From: Bacteroidetes bacterium UBA3022 | GTDB lineage: Bacteria; Bacteroidota; Bacteroidia; Chitinophagales; BACL12 | Reading direction: 5' to 3' | DNA: 64,000 nt | NCBI GenBank assembly: GCA_002346225.1 | Contig: DDYY01000064.1 | Coordinates: forward strand, 1 to 64,000 | Part shown: one piece after another, positions 26,756 to 35,778 of the stretch | How the letters are laid out: each line of letters starts with the position of its first letter | Position numbering within the stretch: the stretch's first letter is position 1 | The notes under the pieces: generated by a model | What the model saw: the letters and a program-made list of their open reading frames with translations, nothing else | What the model was told of the DNA's origin: nothing | Databases searched by the model: none | Program-made: the position numbers and the translations under genes

Positions 26756-27271
26756 TCAGTGTACCTTAATATCGTCTACAAGTTGCCTGGTGAATGCTTC
26801 CTGCGCCTGTTTGTCGCTCAGCTCTCTCCGCAACACTTTTTCACTTACTTCCAGCACCATCTGTCCCACCTGGTTTTTGATATCGATCATAGCAGCCATG
26901 CGCTGGTTATCGATTTGCTTCTGGGCGTCTTCCACAATGCGGTTGTATTCCTGGTTGGCCTTTTCGCGGGCTTCCGCAACAATCTGATCCTTGGCTTCCT
27001 TGGCTTCACGCAGCATTTTGGCGCGTTCTTCCCGGGCTTCGTTCAGGATGCGTTCGTTGTCGGCTTTCATGGCCTCCATGGCTTCGCGGGCTTTTTTAGC
27101 CTCGTCGAGAGATGCCTGTATACCTTTTTCGCGGTCGCTCAGCGCATTGGCGATAGGGCCAAAAGCAAATTTCCACAGGATGAACAGCACCACGAGGAAA
27201 ATCAATACGGTCCAGATAAATAACCCCGGATCGGGTTTTACGAGGTCTAATGCATCGATAATGACCAACAT
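26756..27271 (-). CDS. atpF: F1Fo ATP synthase b subunit
   Basis: The peripheral stalk subunit, 171 aa from the ATG at 27271; a longer frame from 27319 is rejected. One membrane helix near the N-terminus (GLFIWTVLIFLVVLFILWKF) is followed by a long charged coiled coil with many Ala, Glu and Lys (KAREAMEAMKADNERILNEA and following). Operon position between c and delta is standard. Confidence 0.95.
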   Translation of the reverse strand: MLVIIDALDLVKPDPGLFIWTVLIFLVVLFILWKFAFGPIANALSDREKGIQASLDEAKKAREAMEAMKADNERILNEAREERAKMLREAKEAKDQIVAEAREKANQEYNRIVEDAQKQIDNQRMAAMIDIKNQVGQMVLEVSEKVLRRELSDKQAQEAFTRQLVDDIKVH

Positions 27272-27349
27272 ATATAAATGTGTTTGATTGTTTGATTTAA
27301 AAGTTCCGGCAACAACCAACCGTTGCTGCCGGAATGTTCTTCGGATAGC

Positions 27350-27586
27350 TTACCCTTGTAACAGGGCTACTACCACTGCGAAAAGTGCCACACCTTCCAC
27401 CAGTGCCGCTGCGATAATCATGTTCGCGCGGATGTCACCGGTAGCTTCGGGTTGACGAGCAATAGATTCAAGTGCGCTACCACCGATACGGCCTACGCCG
27501 ATACCAGCTCCGATAGCTGCAATACCTGCACCGATAGCTGCAATCCCGTTGATGCCTGCTTCTTGCAAAATGGTCAATAATTCCAT
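27350..27586 (-). CDS. atpE: F1Fo ATP synthase c subunit
   Basis: The rotor proteolipid, 78 aa, two glycine/alanine-rich helices joined by the polar loop ESIARQPEATGDIR. The ion-carrying carboxylate is E64 in AALVEGVALF. It is followed by Gly rather than Ser/Thr, and no Gln is present at the matching site of helix 1, so a proton rather than sodium motor is expected. This fits the proton-pumping rhodopsin next door. Confidence 0.96.
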   Translation of the reverse strand: MELLTILQEAGINGIAAIGAGIAAIGAGIGVGRIGGSALESIARQPEATGDIRANMIIAAALVEGVALFAVVVALLQG

Positions 27587-27621
27587 GGTTTCAATTTTTA
27601 TGTTGATGAATAAAACCCTTA

Positions 27622-28791
27622 TTAATGGTGAGCAGCCCCCTCAACGTGGTGGTGCTCATGTTTTTCGAGTGCCAGCGCAATAAATAGCGAGCTCAGCATC
27701 ACGAAGATGAAGGCTTGCAGGAATGCCACCAGGAACTCCAGAAAACTCATAAAAATAGTAAAGGGAACGGCAACGGCTGCACCGCCCAGACCGCCTCCCA
27801 GGCTTTCACCTGCCTTACCAAAAATAAATACCAGACCCACCAGACTGAGAATAATGATGTGGCCGGCTGTAATGTTGGCAAAGAGACGAATCATCAATGC
27901 GAAAGGCTTGATGAATATACCCAGTATCTCGATGGGTACCAGGATAACTTTAACACCGAAAGGAACGCCCGGAGGCCATAAGATGTGCATCCAGTAGTCT
28001 TTGGTTCCGTTGATATTGGTCAAAATAAAGGTAAGCAGGGCCAGAGCCATGGTTACCGTGATATTTCCGGTAATGTTAGGATTGGAAATAAAGGGTATCA
28101 ATCCCAGCAGGTTGGCGAACCAGATAAAGAAAAACAAAGTCAGCATGTAGGGCAGGAAGCGCTGGGTATTGTCGCCCAGGTTGGGCTTTACCACTTCGTC
28201 GCGTACAAAAATAATGAGGGGCTCCATGAGCGATTGCAGTCCTTTGGGAGCTTGTCCCGGTCTGCGGCTGTAGGCTTTGGCCACCGATACAAAAATGATA
28301 ACCAGCAACAGTGCGTTCAGCAACATGGCTGCAACGTTCTTGGTAATGGATAAATCGAGGAAAGAATCTCCGTCTGCCCTGGCTACCCGGCCGTGGCTCA
28401 TCACATACCCTTTGTAACCGGCTTCTGTGTGATGGCTGTCTGCAGTTGCGTGCTCATCGGTATGTATTGCTTCGTGTTGTTCGTCGGAATGCTCCTCTGC
28501 ATGCATTGCTTCAGCAGCATGATGCTCCTCTCCTTCTGCTGCTGCATGCTCCGGTGCATGATGGGCTTCCGGCAATTTATTGGACATGAAAACAGTGAAC
28601 CCGTCTTCTTTATGATAAGCGATGACCGGCAAGGGTACCACAATGCCGCCCACAATATGCCATTCGTTGGCATCTGCAATGTGGTGCAGGGCAAAATCCT
28701 TGGGGTTGTATTCTTCTTCTCCGGAGGCAGACGCCAGGAAGGGAGTAAGCAGCAAAAACGCCGAAAGAACGAGCTGAACTGTCTTTTTCAC
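27622..28791 (-). CDS. atpB: F1Fo ATP synthase a subunit with His-rich N-terminal extension
   Basis: The proton-channel subunit, 389 aa. The conserved Arg helix is in FALMIRLFANITAGH, and FFIWFANLLGLIPF and PLGVKVILVPIEILG-type words (here FGVKVILVPIEILGIFIKPF) fix the family. Unlike the 240-270 aa of most bacteria, it has a signal-peptide-like start and about 140 extra N-terminal residues. Residues 77-121 contain 12 His and many Glu, expected to face the periplasm. First gene of the atp cluster; a TACCTTTG box lies 33 bp upstream (28825-28832, minus strand). Confidence 0.96.
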   Translation of the reverse strand: MKKTVQLVLSAFLLLTPFLASASGEEEYNPKDFALHHIADANEWHIVGGIVVPLPVIAYHKEDGFTVFMSNKLPEAHHAPEHAAAEGEEHHAAEAMHAEEHSDEQHEAIHTDEHATADSHHTEAGYKGYVMSHGRVARADGDSFLDLSITKNVAAMLLNALLLVIIFVSVAKAYSRRPGQAPKGLQSLMEPLIIFVRDEVVKPNLGDNTQRFLPYMLTLFFFIWFANLLGLIPFISNPNITGNITVTMALALLTFILTNINGTKDYWMHILWPPGVPFGVKVILVPIEILGIFIKPFALMIRLFANITAGHIIILSLVGLVFIFGKAGESLGGGLGGAAVAVPFTIFMSFLEFLVAFLQAFIFVMLSSLFIALALEKHEHHHVEGAAHH

Positions 28792-28824
28792 TGGTATTTA
28801 TTGAGAGGCCTTTAAAAACCGCTG

Positions 28825-28832
28825 CAAAGGTA
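28825..28832 (-). promoter_or_regulatory. -7 box of the atp operon
   Basis: Read on the minus strand, TACCTTTG matches TAnnTTTG and lies 33 bp upstream of atpB. The -33 element is not evident. Confidence 0.35.
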
Positions 28833-28879
28833 GATTTTAATCGGGAAAAAAGAAAGGTATTGCCTTATTTTGAAGTACA

Positions 28880-29629
28880 ATGCGCGAACAATGGAAATCT
28901 TTTAAAGGAGTGCTTTATGTATTGAGCATTTGTGCACTCTGCGCCGCTTCCTGCCGGGTGGATAAGGGGAAGGCTTATGAGGCAGATGGAATGCCGGAGA
29001 GGGCGCCTGAAAAACAGATTATCGGTACCCTGGAAAGCGCTTTTCTGCGGGCAGGATTGCAGGATATCGGCAGTATAGAGGGTGTACTGGTGCAGTTGAA
29101 ATACAGCACTACCGATAATTTCATGCACAGGGACATGTATGGCGATCTGGAGAAGGCCTATCTGCTGCCCGATGCCGCCCAGAAACTGGAGCGTGCCGCA
29201 CAAGCTTTGCTCCGCGAATACCCCGACCTGCGCCTGCTGGTATACGATGGTGCCCGTCCCCATGCCATCCAGCAACTGATGTGGGACAGTGTGGACCTGC
29301 CGCAGGACCTGAAAGTCCAATTTCTTTCCCATCCCGATCAGCTGTCGCTCCATAACTACGGAGCTGCTGTAGATATTACACTGAGCGATGCCAATGGTAA
29401 CCCGCTGGATATGGGCACTGCCTATGATGATGCCGCGCGTTTGTCTTATCCTTCGCTGGAAGCGACCTTCCTCGCCTCAGGCCAATTGAGTGAAGCGCAG
29501 GTGGCCAACCGACGACTATTGCGGCGTCTGATGACCGAAGCCGGATTTACGGGTATTGACAGTGAATGGTGGCATTTCAATCACTGCACCCGGGCTTATG
29601 CCGCTGAACACTACCAGCTGCTACCTTAA
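28880..29629 (+). CDS. D-Ala-D-Ala dipeptidase, VanX/DdpX-like lipoprotein
   Basis: A 249-aa zinc peptidase of family M15D. It hydrolyses D-Ala-D-Ala, in VanX for vancomycin resistance and in DdpX for peptidoglycan recycling. Zinc and catalytic motifs are present: SLHNYGAAVDITL (SxHxxGxAxD) and EWWHFNH (ExWH), with the substrate-binding word DGARPHAIQQLMWD. The N-terminus is a lipoprotein signal (ALCAASC). No vanHA genes accompany it, so a recycling or degradative role is more likely than resistance. It diverges from the atp operon, and its stop overlaps the next convergent gene by 4 bp. Confidence 0.9.
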   Translation: MREQWKSFKGVLYVLSICALCAASCRVDKGKAYEADGMPERAPEKQIIGTLESAFLRAGLQDIGSIEGVLVQLKYSTTDNFMHRDMYGDLEKAYLLPDAAQKLERAAQALLREYPDLRLLVYDGARPHAIQQLMWDSVDLPQDLKVQFLSHPDQLSLHNYGAAVDITLSDANGNPLDMGTAYDDAARLSYPSLEATFLASGQLSEAQVANRRLLRRLMTEAGFTGIDSEWWHFNHCTRAYAAEHYQLLP

Positions 29630-30984
29630 ATCTTGAACCGCAGCACACCGAATGCCCAGGAGATGGTGGGATTTTCTTCTCCAAAAAAGACAGCAATATC
29701 GCGGGTACCAACACCAAATTCCGTAAACGGAAAGTTGAAAACCAGACCAGCAGGGATATTGAAGCCGTAACCACCTCCGGAGGTGAATCCCGTTGAAAGC
29801 TGGATAAACCTTGCAACTGTTACCCTAGCGCCCATGCCTATCTGCGCAGCCCCAAAGTCGCGGGCTGTGGTAGAAACCGGTAAGTTCACATCACCGGCTA
29901 CGGTCAGGAAGTTCGTGACATTATAGGAAGCCCCCAGCCGCAGCGTAGTGGGCAAGGGTGTACTAAAGCTTTCAATGCCTTCATAGGCTATAATTTCTTC
30001 CTCATCCAGGATAGTGCTTACCACATCTAACGCGGTAGTGGACTCAATACCGTCGTAGTACACCGTATCGAGTACGATATCATTGAACTCCAGCGTGTTC
30101 AGGGTATAATTCAGATTGCCGATGTTGACCAGTGCTCCAGACAGCCGGAGGTTCTGATAGAGTTCGGCGGTAACCCCGATGTCGAATCCGAAACCCGTGC
30201 CTACCGGTTGGAAAGGCTGCTGATTGACGTCGTAGGTGTTGACAAAGTCGGGGGTATTGACCAAATCCAGCCCCAGTGCCGCCTGTCCTCCAATCACACC
30301 TGCCTCGGAGCTGAAGTCCACATAGGCATAAGACATCACGTAACGGGCACCTACACCTGCGTAGAGGTTGAGGTTTTCACCCGCATACCATTGACGTCCC
30401 CAGGCAAGGTCCACCGCGCTTTGCAGTTTGAAATTCAGCTGTGTACTATCGGTAATTTCCGAAAGCGACAATGGATCGTACGATACGCCGTAGCTGCCAT
30501 CGGGAGAAGTGACAATGGTATCGAAATACCCTTCATAATCGAATTCTTCAAAAAACAGGGAACTGGCCACCCCGCCCATGCGGAAGGACTGGTCAAGACG
30601 GAGGCCGAAGCTTACCGCCAGGGTTCCGGCCTTGCCCATACCAAAACTCATGGCCAGCACGTTGATTCTGGTCTCGACGCGGTAACCCTCTCCCAGCAGG
30701 TCTTTGAATGCTACTGTGGTGTTTCCTATGCTAAAATTGCGGAGTGCACTTTTGGTCAGTCCGTTGGAAAACAGCGAAAAACCACCGCCACCAATTTCAA
30801 ACGCCACACTATGGGGTGTCAGAAGACCCAGGTTAGCCGGATTGATGCCAATCGTCTGATAGTCGGTAACCAAAGCTGTAGAAGCACCCATTCCCATGTA
30901 ATTGAACAGGAAACCGTCGGTCTGTGCGCGGGCAACAGTGCTACCCAGAAGCAGCAGTCCTATTATCGAAGCTTGTATTTTCAT
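29626..30984 (-). CDS. outer-membrane protein, DUF5723-like
   Basis: A 452-aa exported protein with signal peptide (KIQASIIGLLLLGSTVARAQ). The body is a series of amphipathic beta strands with alternating aromatic residues, ending in a strand LRFKI. The pattern of a lipid- or OmpP1-like barrel with N-terminal GMGASTALVTDYQTIGINPANLG is typical of Bacteroidota DUF5723 proteins. Function unknown. Start at 30984 chosen over an upstream in-frame codon. Confidence 0.7.
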   Translation of the reverse strand: MKIQASIIGLLLLGSTVARAQTDGFLFNYMGMGASTALVTDYQTIGINPANLGLLTPHSVAFEIGGGGFSLFSNGLTKSALRNFSIGNTTVAFKDLLGEGYRVETRINVLAMSFGMGKAGTLAVSFGLRLDQSFRMGGVASSLFFEEFDYEGYFDTIVTSPDGSYGVSYDPLSLSEITDSTQLNFKLQSAVDLAWGRQWYAGENLNLYAGVGARYVMSYAYVDFSSEAGVIGGQAALGLDLVNTPDFVNTYDVNQQPFQPVGTGFGFDIGVTAELYQNLRLSGALVNIGNLNYTLNTLEFNDIVLDTVYYDGIESTTALDVVSTILDEEEIIAYEGIESFSTPLPTTLRLGASYNVTNFLTVAGDVNLPVSTTARDFGAAQIGMGARVTVARFIQLSTGFTSGGGYGFNIPAGLVFNFPFTEFGVGTRDIAVFFGEENPTISWAFGVLRFKI

Positions 30985-31022
30985 CGTACATTTATTGTCA
31001 GAAATCAAATGTAGTTAAAGTT

Positions 31023-31755
31023 ATGAGCACCTATCATTACCATTTCAACAAACAGTCTGTAGCAAATAGCATACACTTTGTCATCTTTTTTCTTGCTGCC
31101 ATTTTATTACTCCCATATTCCGCCCATGCCCAGGCTGAAGTCTAACGTAAAAGAGGGTAAATACGAGATGAGCCAGGGAACGCACAATGGGTTTCAAATA
31201 TTCCTAGAAAACGCCGACCGGAAAAATGTGGAAGGCCTGGTAGAAGATTTACTGAAAGAAAGCACCAAGAAGCCCTCTATTGAGAAGATGGGTAAAAAAG
31301 AAATCAAGGTGGACGACATTGTAATCAATGGCGTGAGCGACCAACCTGTAGATGTATACTTTGTCTTCGACGAAAGCAAGCAGAGATTGACGGTTACGGG
31401 ATTCTTCGATATGGGAACCGCCTACCTCAGCAGTGCTTCCTTCCCTGCCAACTTCCGCAGTGGCGAAAAATTCATGCGCAGAATAGGAATCCGTTTGCAA
31501 AAGCAGGCACTGGCTGAAAAAATAGAGGAAGCCAGTTCAGCCATGTCTCAACTGGAAAGAGACAAGAGCAATCTGGAAAAGGAAAAATCTAAACTGGAAT
31601 CATCCATAAAGGATTGCGAATCGACGATAGCTAATGCCAAAGATGACCTGAAAGCCAACGCTTCGGAGCAGGAAAGCAAAGCCCGTGAAATGGGTGAGCA
31701 GAAAAAGCAACTGGAAATGCTGCAAAAATCTATGGATGGTATTAAGGAAGAGTAA
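31023..31755 (+). pseudogene. secreted coiled-coil protein with a one-base frameshift
   Basis: Two frames together make one plausible protein. The frame starting at ATG 31023 encodes a signal peptide (IHFVIFFLAAILLLPYSAHAQAEV) and stops with TAA at 31143. The +1 frame, from 31144 on, continues NVKEGKYEMSQGTHNGFQIF and runs to 31755. It ends in a coiled coil rich in Glu, Lys and Ser (about the last 80 residues). Removing one base near 31143 joins them. Either the gene is broken, the assembly has an error, or a programmed shift occurs at the TAA. If the first frame is ignored, a cytoplasmic form could start at 31126. Family not recognised. Confidence 0.6.
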
Positions 31756-32466
31756 TTAAGCAGCCTCCTCTTCTTCTTCCACATTCAGACGGAATCCGTT
31801 GCCGTGGATATTCACTATTTCCAGGGTAGGATCGTCTTTCAGGTACTTCCGCAATTTGGTAATGAACACATCCATACTGCGAGCGGTGAAGTAATCGTCT
31901 CTGCCCCAGATTTGCTTCAGGGCCTCTTCACGGTACAATATGTCGTTGACCTTGAGGCACAGCATGCGCAACAATTCCGCTTCCTTGGGGGATAGCTTCT
32001 CCTGGATGTCGTTGTGCGTTAGCATTCTCGACTTGTAGTTGAAATGGTAGCTGCCTATGGTAAATTCCTTCTGCTGATTGTTCTGCTTGATTTTGCCGCG
32101 CTTCATTACAGCTGCAATGCGGTACAGCAATTCCTCAGAATTGAAAGGCTTGGTAATATAGTCGTCGGCACCTGTTTTAAAACCTTCTATTTTATCGGTC
32201 TGCTGTGCTTTGGCCGTCAGGAAAATGATAGGAATATCGGGGTTCATTCGGCGTATTTCCGCAGCCACTGTGAAGCCATCTTTTTTCGGCATCATTACAT
32301 CCAGTACACACATACCAAACTGCTCCGTTCTGAAAACATCTACTCCCTTCTCTCCGTCGTTCGCCAGGGTTACATCGTAACCGTTCATGCTGAGATAATC
32401 TTTTAATACGGCACCGAAGTTCGGGTCGTCTTCACAAAGTAGAATACGGATCTTGGTTTCTTCCAT
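31756..32466 (-). CDS. OmpR/PhoB-family response regulator
   Basis: A 236-aa transcription factor of a two-component pair. The receiver domain (about 1-120) has the acidic pair EDD and the phospho-acceptor Asp in CVLDVMMPKKDGFTV, and the Lys in TKPF. The C-terminal winged helix (about 140-230) includes SPKEAELLRMLCLKVNDILYR. It resembles RprY of Bacteroides. It follows the histidine kinase gene by 6 bp and ends in a Glu/Ala tail. Confidence 0.93.
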   Translation of the reverse strand: MEETKIRILLCEDDPNFGAVLKDYLSMNGYDVTLANDGEKGVDVFRTEQFGMCVLDVMMPKKDGFTVAAEIRRMNPDIPIIFLTAKAQQTDKIEGFKTGADDYITKPFNSEELLYRIAAVMKRGKIKQNNQQKEFTIGSYHFNYKSRMLTHNDIQEKLSPKEAELLRMLCLKVNDILYREEALKQIWGRDDYFTARSMDVFITKLRKYLKDDPTLEIVNIHGNGFRLNVEEEEEAA

Positions 32467-32472
32467 GGTTGG

Positions 32473-34071
32473 TTAATTTACAAATAATTGAATAGTAAAG
32501 GTACTTCCTGCACCGAGCTGGCTTTTAACATCTATGCTTCCGCCGTGCGCCTCAACTACAGTTTTCACATAAGTAAGACCCAGACCAAAGCCTTTAATAT
32601 TATGCACATTACCGGTAGGAACCCTATAAAATTTTTCGAATATCATTTTTTGCTGTTCATTGTTCATCCCGATACCGTTGTCCCTTACTGCTATGAACAA
32701 TTTACCTCCACTGCTGCGGGTAGACACTTCAATGAGCGGTGCTTGCTGCGCGTATTTTACGGCATTGTCGAGCAGGTTGTAAATCACATTCGACAAGTGC
32801 ACGCGGTCGCCATTGACTACAAACTGAATAGCCTCGAGGCGGGTACTGATGCTTCCCTGTTGTTCTTCCACCATCAGACTGATGTTCTCTACTGCATGAG
32901 TTATCACCTCGTGGAGGTTTACGGCATCCATTTTCAGATTCAGTTCGCGCTTATCGAGCAAGGCCGCCTGCAATACTTTCTCCACCTGGCTGTTCATGCG
33001 CTTATTCTCGTCGCGAATGATACCCGTATATTGCTTTACCCTTTGCTGGTCGGATATGACTGCCGGATTGTTTATCGCATCCACGGCCAGAGAAATGGTA
33101 GCAATAGGCGTCTTGAACTCATGCGTCATATTATTGATAAAATCATTCTTTATTTCCGACAGTTTTTTCTGTCTGAAAATAATGTGGATACTGTAGCTAA
33201 ATACAAATACGATAACAGTAGTGAATAAGATAGAGCCCAGCAGGAGCAGCCACATAGAGCTCAACAGATAGTTGCGCTGGTCGGGAAACATCACAAGCAG
33301 CTGGTCGTTTCCGGCAAATAAATTATTGGGAAACAGATTGGCTGTGTAAGCGGTACTGATCAGTTGAGAATGGTTCTCTTTCTCCAGTGGTGTCACCAGG
33401 ATTTCACCATCCAGCAATACACCATAATCGAAGCGTGTTTCTATGCCTTTATTGCGCAGTTCCAGTCCCAGTGTTTGGGTGAGATAGGTAGTATCTACTT
33501 TCTTCTCCGGCTCCATGCCGCGGGTCATCATTTCCACCATCATCTTGCGCATCACCGCATCCAGCTGGTTGGCATTCACCCTGAATTGCTTGTCTATCTC
33601 CTTAAGAATAGCCGGAATCAATTCATCCGATTTTCCTGCGGGGTCTACCGTCATGTTCCTGCCCATTTCCAGCGGCTCGAGGATCATGGTCGGTCGTCCT
33701 GGCATACCGCCGGGGCTGTTCATATCGGAAAGATAACTGCCCGATGGCTCCAGTTCCCGTGCTTTGTCGCTCACCCGAAAGGCACTGGCCAGAGCTGTAT
33801 CGGACAACATTTCGGCAGACATTTCGGCGGTTTGTGCGACTATGAACAGGGAGTCACCAATAAACAAATCTGTCTGCTCATCCAGCATGGTGGCAATCCA
33901 GTGGGTTTCCAGCTTTTCGGTTGTCCTTGCCAGCGCATCGGCCACCTGGAACTGAAAAACCTGCTCCTTTTGTTCTACGGCACTCCTTATCCAGTACACC
34001 TGCACCAGCACGATTCCCAGCAGGGCTGTGCTCATCAGGATAATGATGAGGCGTATTCTGGATAATTTCAT
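32473..34071 (-). CDS. sensor histidine kinase
   Basis: A 532-aa membrane kinase. Helix 1 is at about 7-28 and helix 2 at about 273-300, with a periplasmic sensor of some 240 residues between. The HisKA domain has the H-box NNMTHEFKTPIATISL. The ATPase domain has the N box NVIYNLLDNAVKYA, G1 RDNGIGM and G2 GFGLGLTY. No PAS or HAMP domain is evident. It is first in the operon with the response regulator. The divergent neighbour is a PDZ/T9SS protein that may be a target. The signal sensed is unknown. Confidence 0.93.
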   Translation of the reverse strand: MKLSRIRLIIILMSTALLGIVLVQVYWIRSAVEQKEQVFQFQVADALARTTEKLETHWIATMLDEQTDLFIGDSLFIVAQTAEMSAEMLSDTALASAFRVSDKARELEPSGSYLSDMNSPGGMPGRPTMILEPLEMGRNMTVDPAGKSDELIPAILKEIDKQFRVNANQLDAVMRKMMVEMMTRGMEPEKKVDTTYLTQTLGLELRNKGIETRFDYGVLLDGEILVTPLEKENHSQLISTAYTANLFPNNLFAGNDQLLVMFPDQRNYLLSSMWLLLLGSILFTTVIVFVFSYSIHIIFRQKKLSEIKNDFINNMTHEFKTPIATISLAVDAINNPAVISDQQRVKQYTGIIRDENKRMNSQVEKVLQAALLDKRELNLKMDAVNLHEVITHAVENISLMVEEQQGSISTRLEAIQFVVNGDRVHLSNVIYNLLDNAVKYAQQAPLIEVSTRSSGGKLFIAVRDNGIGMNNEQQKMIFEKFYRVPTGNVHNIKGFGLGLTYVKTVVEAHGGSIDVKSQLGAGSTFTIQLFVN

Positions 34072-34242
34072 TTGGTCAAATGTACCATATGTTAAAATAT
34101 CGGGAAGCCTGTTTAACGATGTCTTAACACAATTTAGAGGAGTCTTAACTAGCGCGCAACGGTCGTGCAGCTAAATTTGTAAAGCAAATGAAAATGGGCC
34201 CCCAGGCTCGTGTGTTTGCATGCACACTAAAAGTATCACTTT

Positions 34243-35727
34243 ATGCTCTACAAATCAAACATATGGCTTTTGGCAGGATGTCTGCTGGGCAGCGCTGTTA
34301 TGAGCTCTGCTGTGGCGCAGGATGCCGGTCAGCCGGTTCGCATTAAAATCAAGGCGAACGTCAATGGTGAGAAGACGACCATCGACACCGTTGTTCAGGA
34401 TTACGATGCCTTCGACATGGATGCCTTTCTGCAGGAAAAAGGTCTGGATGATGCTGCCGAAGGCATCAAGCACATGGATATCCGCATTCAGCAAGGTTCC
34501 CAACCGGGAGATATGGTATGGTTGCAGGAGCTGGAAAACAACGCCTTTCTCGATAAATTCAGCACCAAGGTGGAGCAGATCAGGATCCCGGAAGTGCCGG
34601 CGGTTCCACCAACTGCCAATATTATGTTCTTCAACGGCAACAAAGCCTTCCTGGGAATCATTACCGGCAACACAAAAGACCGCAAAGGGGTAGTTGTCAA
34701 GGAAGTAGTGCCGAACAGTGCCGCCGCTGCAGCAGGTCTGCAGGAAGGCGATATCCTGCTGAAGGTGAACGACATGACCGTAGAGTCATCGAACAACCTG
34801 ATTGAGATACTAGGTGCCTTTCAACCCGGAGAAACGGTAGAGCTGAATTACCTGCGCAATGGAGCAACTATCAACACCACGGCAGCACTCAAGCAAAATG
34901 AAAATTATTTTGAATCGCAGGAGTGGGAAGATTACGGTGAGCGCTGGGAAGAATGGGGAGAAGCCTTTCAGGAACGTTGGGAGAACTGGGGCGAGCAGAT
35001 GGAAGCCTACTTCAACGAAGAAAATATGAGGGAAGAAAAAGCCTTCCTGGGTGTATATCTCGAAGGTGCTGATAATGGTGTGCTGATAACCGGTGTAGCA
35101 GAAAACAGCGCCGCATCAGCAGCAGGCCTGCAAAAGGGAGATATCATTACAGGCATAGACGGAACCAGGATGACATCGCATGAAGCTGTCGCCGATTATG
35201 TACTGAGCAAGAAAGGCGGTGATAATATTAAGATTGAATACATGCGGAAAGGCGCACCCGGTGTTGCAGAAGCGACATTGCAAACCCGCAAGTCTGAATT
35301 CCTTTTCCGTATGGATGACAACATGCCCGCCAATATGTTTTTCATTCACCCGAATGACAGATGCCATGGTTATTCTTACGAAATGAACGAAGGTGAGGAG
35401 AAGCAAATCACGGTGGAGATAGAACTGCTCGATGAGGAGAATGCCCGCCTGGATAACAACAGTATTCCTTTCAAAGCGGAAGATGTATCCTTCTTTCCCA
35501 ACCCGACCAATGGTGCTTTCAACCTGCAGTTCGATGTGGAAGATGCTGGAGATGTCATCATCAATATCCGCGACATCAACGGCGCTCTTGTGTATGAAGA
35601 AGTGCTGCGCAATTTTTCAGGTAAGTACGATAAAGTCATTCAACTCGATGCGGCCTCCAAGGGCAACTATTTCATCAACATCGTGAATGGTGACTACATC
35701 GTAACCAAGCAGATTTCGGTTCAATAA
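34243..35727 (+). CDS. secreted tandem-PDZ protein with T9SS sorting domain
   Basis: A 494-aa exported protein. After the signal peptide (NIWLLAGCLLGSAVMSSAVAQ) come two PDZ domains (about 130-215 and 260-350). Each has the typical ENSAASAAGLQKGDIITGIDG or PNSAAAAAGLQEGDILLKVND core. The C-terminal 80 residues (FFPNPTNGAFNLQF ... GNYFINIVNG) are a type A T9SS sorting domain. No protease domain is present, so it probably binds C-terminal peptides at the cell surface. The region between the PDZs is rich in Trp and Glu. A TAAATTTG box is at 34172-34179. Confidence 0.85.
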   Translation: MLYKSNIWLLAGCLLGSAVMSSAVAQDAGQPVRIKIKANVNGEKTTIDTVVQDYDAFDMDAFLQEKGLDDAAEGIKHMDIRIQQGSQPGDMVWLQELENNAFLDKFSTKVEQIRIPEVPAVPPTANIMFFNGNKAFLGIITGNTKDRKGVVVKEVVPNSAAAAAGLQEGDILLKVNDMTVESSNNLIEILGAFQPGETVELNYLRNGATINTTAALKQNENYFESQEWEDYGERWEEWGEAFQERWENWGEQMEAYFNEENMREEKAFLGVYLEGADNGVLITGVAENSAASAAGLQKGDIITGIDGTRMTSHEAVADYVLSKKGGDNIKIEYMRKGAPGVAEATLQTRKSEFLFRMDDNMPANMFFIHPNDRCHGYSYEMNEGEEKQITVEIELLDEENARLDNNSIPFKAEDVSFFPNPTNGAFNLQFDVEDAGDVIINIRDINGALVYEEVLRNFSGKYDKVIQLDAASKGNYFINIVNGDYIVTKQISVQ

Positions 35728-35753
35728 AAGCTTGTTTTCTTTACAATTGGTAA

Positions 35754-35776
35754 AAGGTAGCCTATTAGGTTACCTT
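35754..35776. terminator. terminator between PDZ gene and radical SAM operon
   Basis: The stem aaggtagcc/ggttacctt (one G-T pair, loop tatta) is followed by a T run on the plus strand and by AAAA-derived Ts on the minus strand. It ends both the PDZ gene and the minus-strand operon. Confidence 0.75.
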
Positions 35777-35778
35777 TT

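Noticed and set aside
28880..29629. Vancomycin resistance cluster
   Set aside because: Only the VanX-like dipeptidase is present. No VanH, VanA-type ligase or VanRS pair is near, and lipoprotein dipeptidases of this kind are common without resistance.
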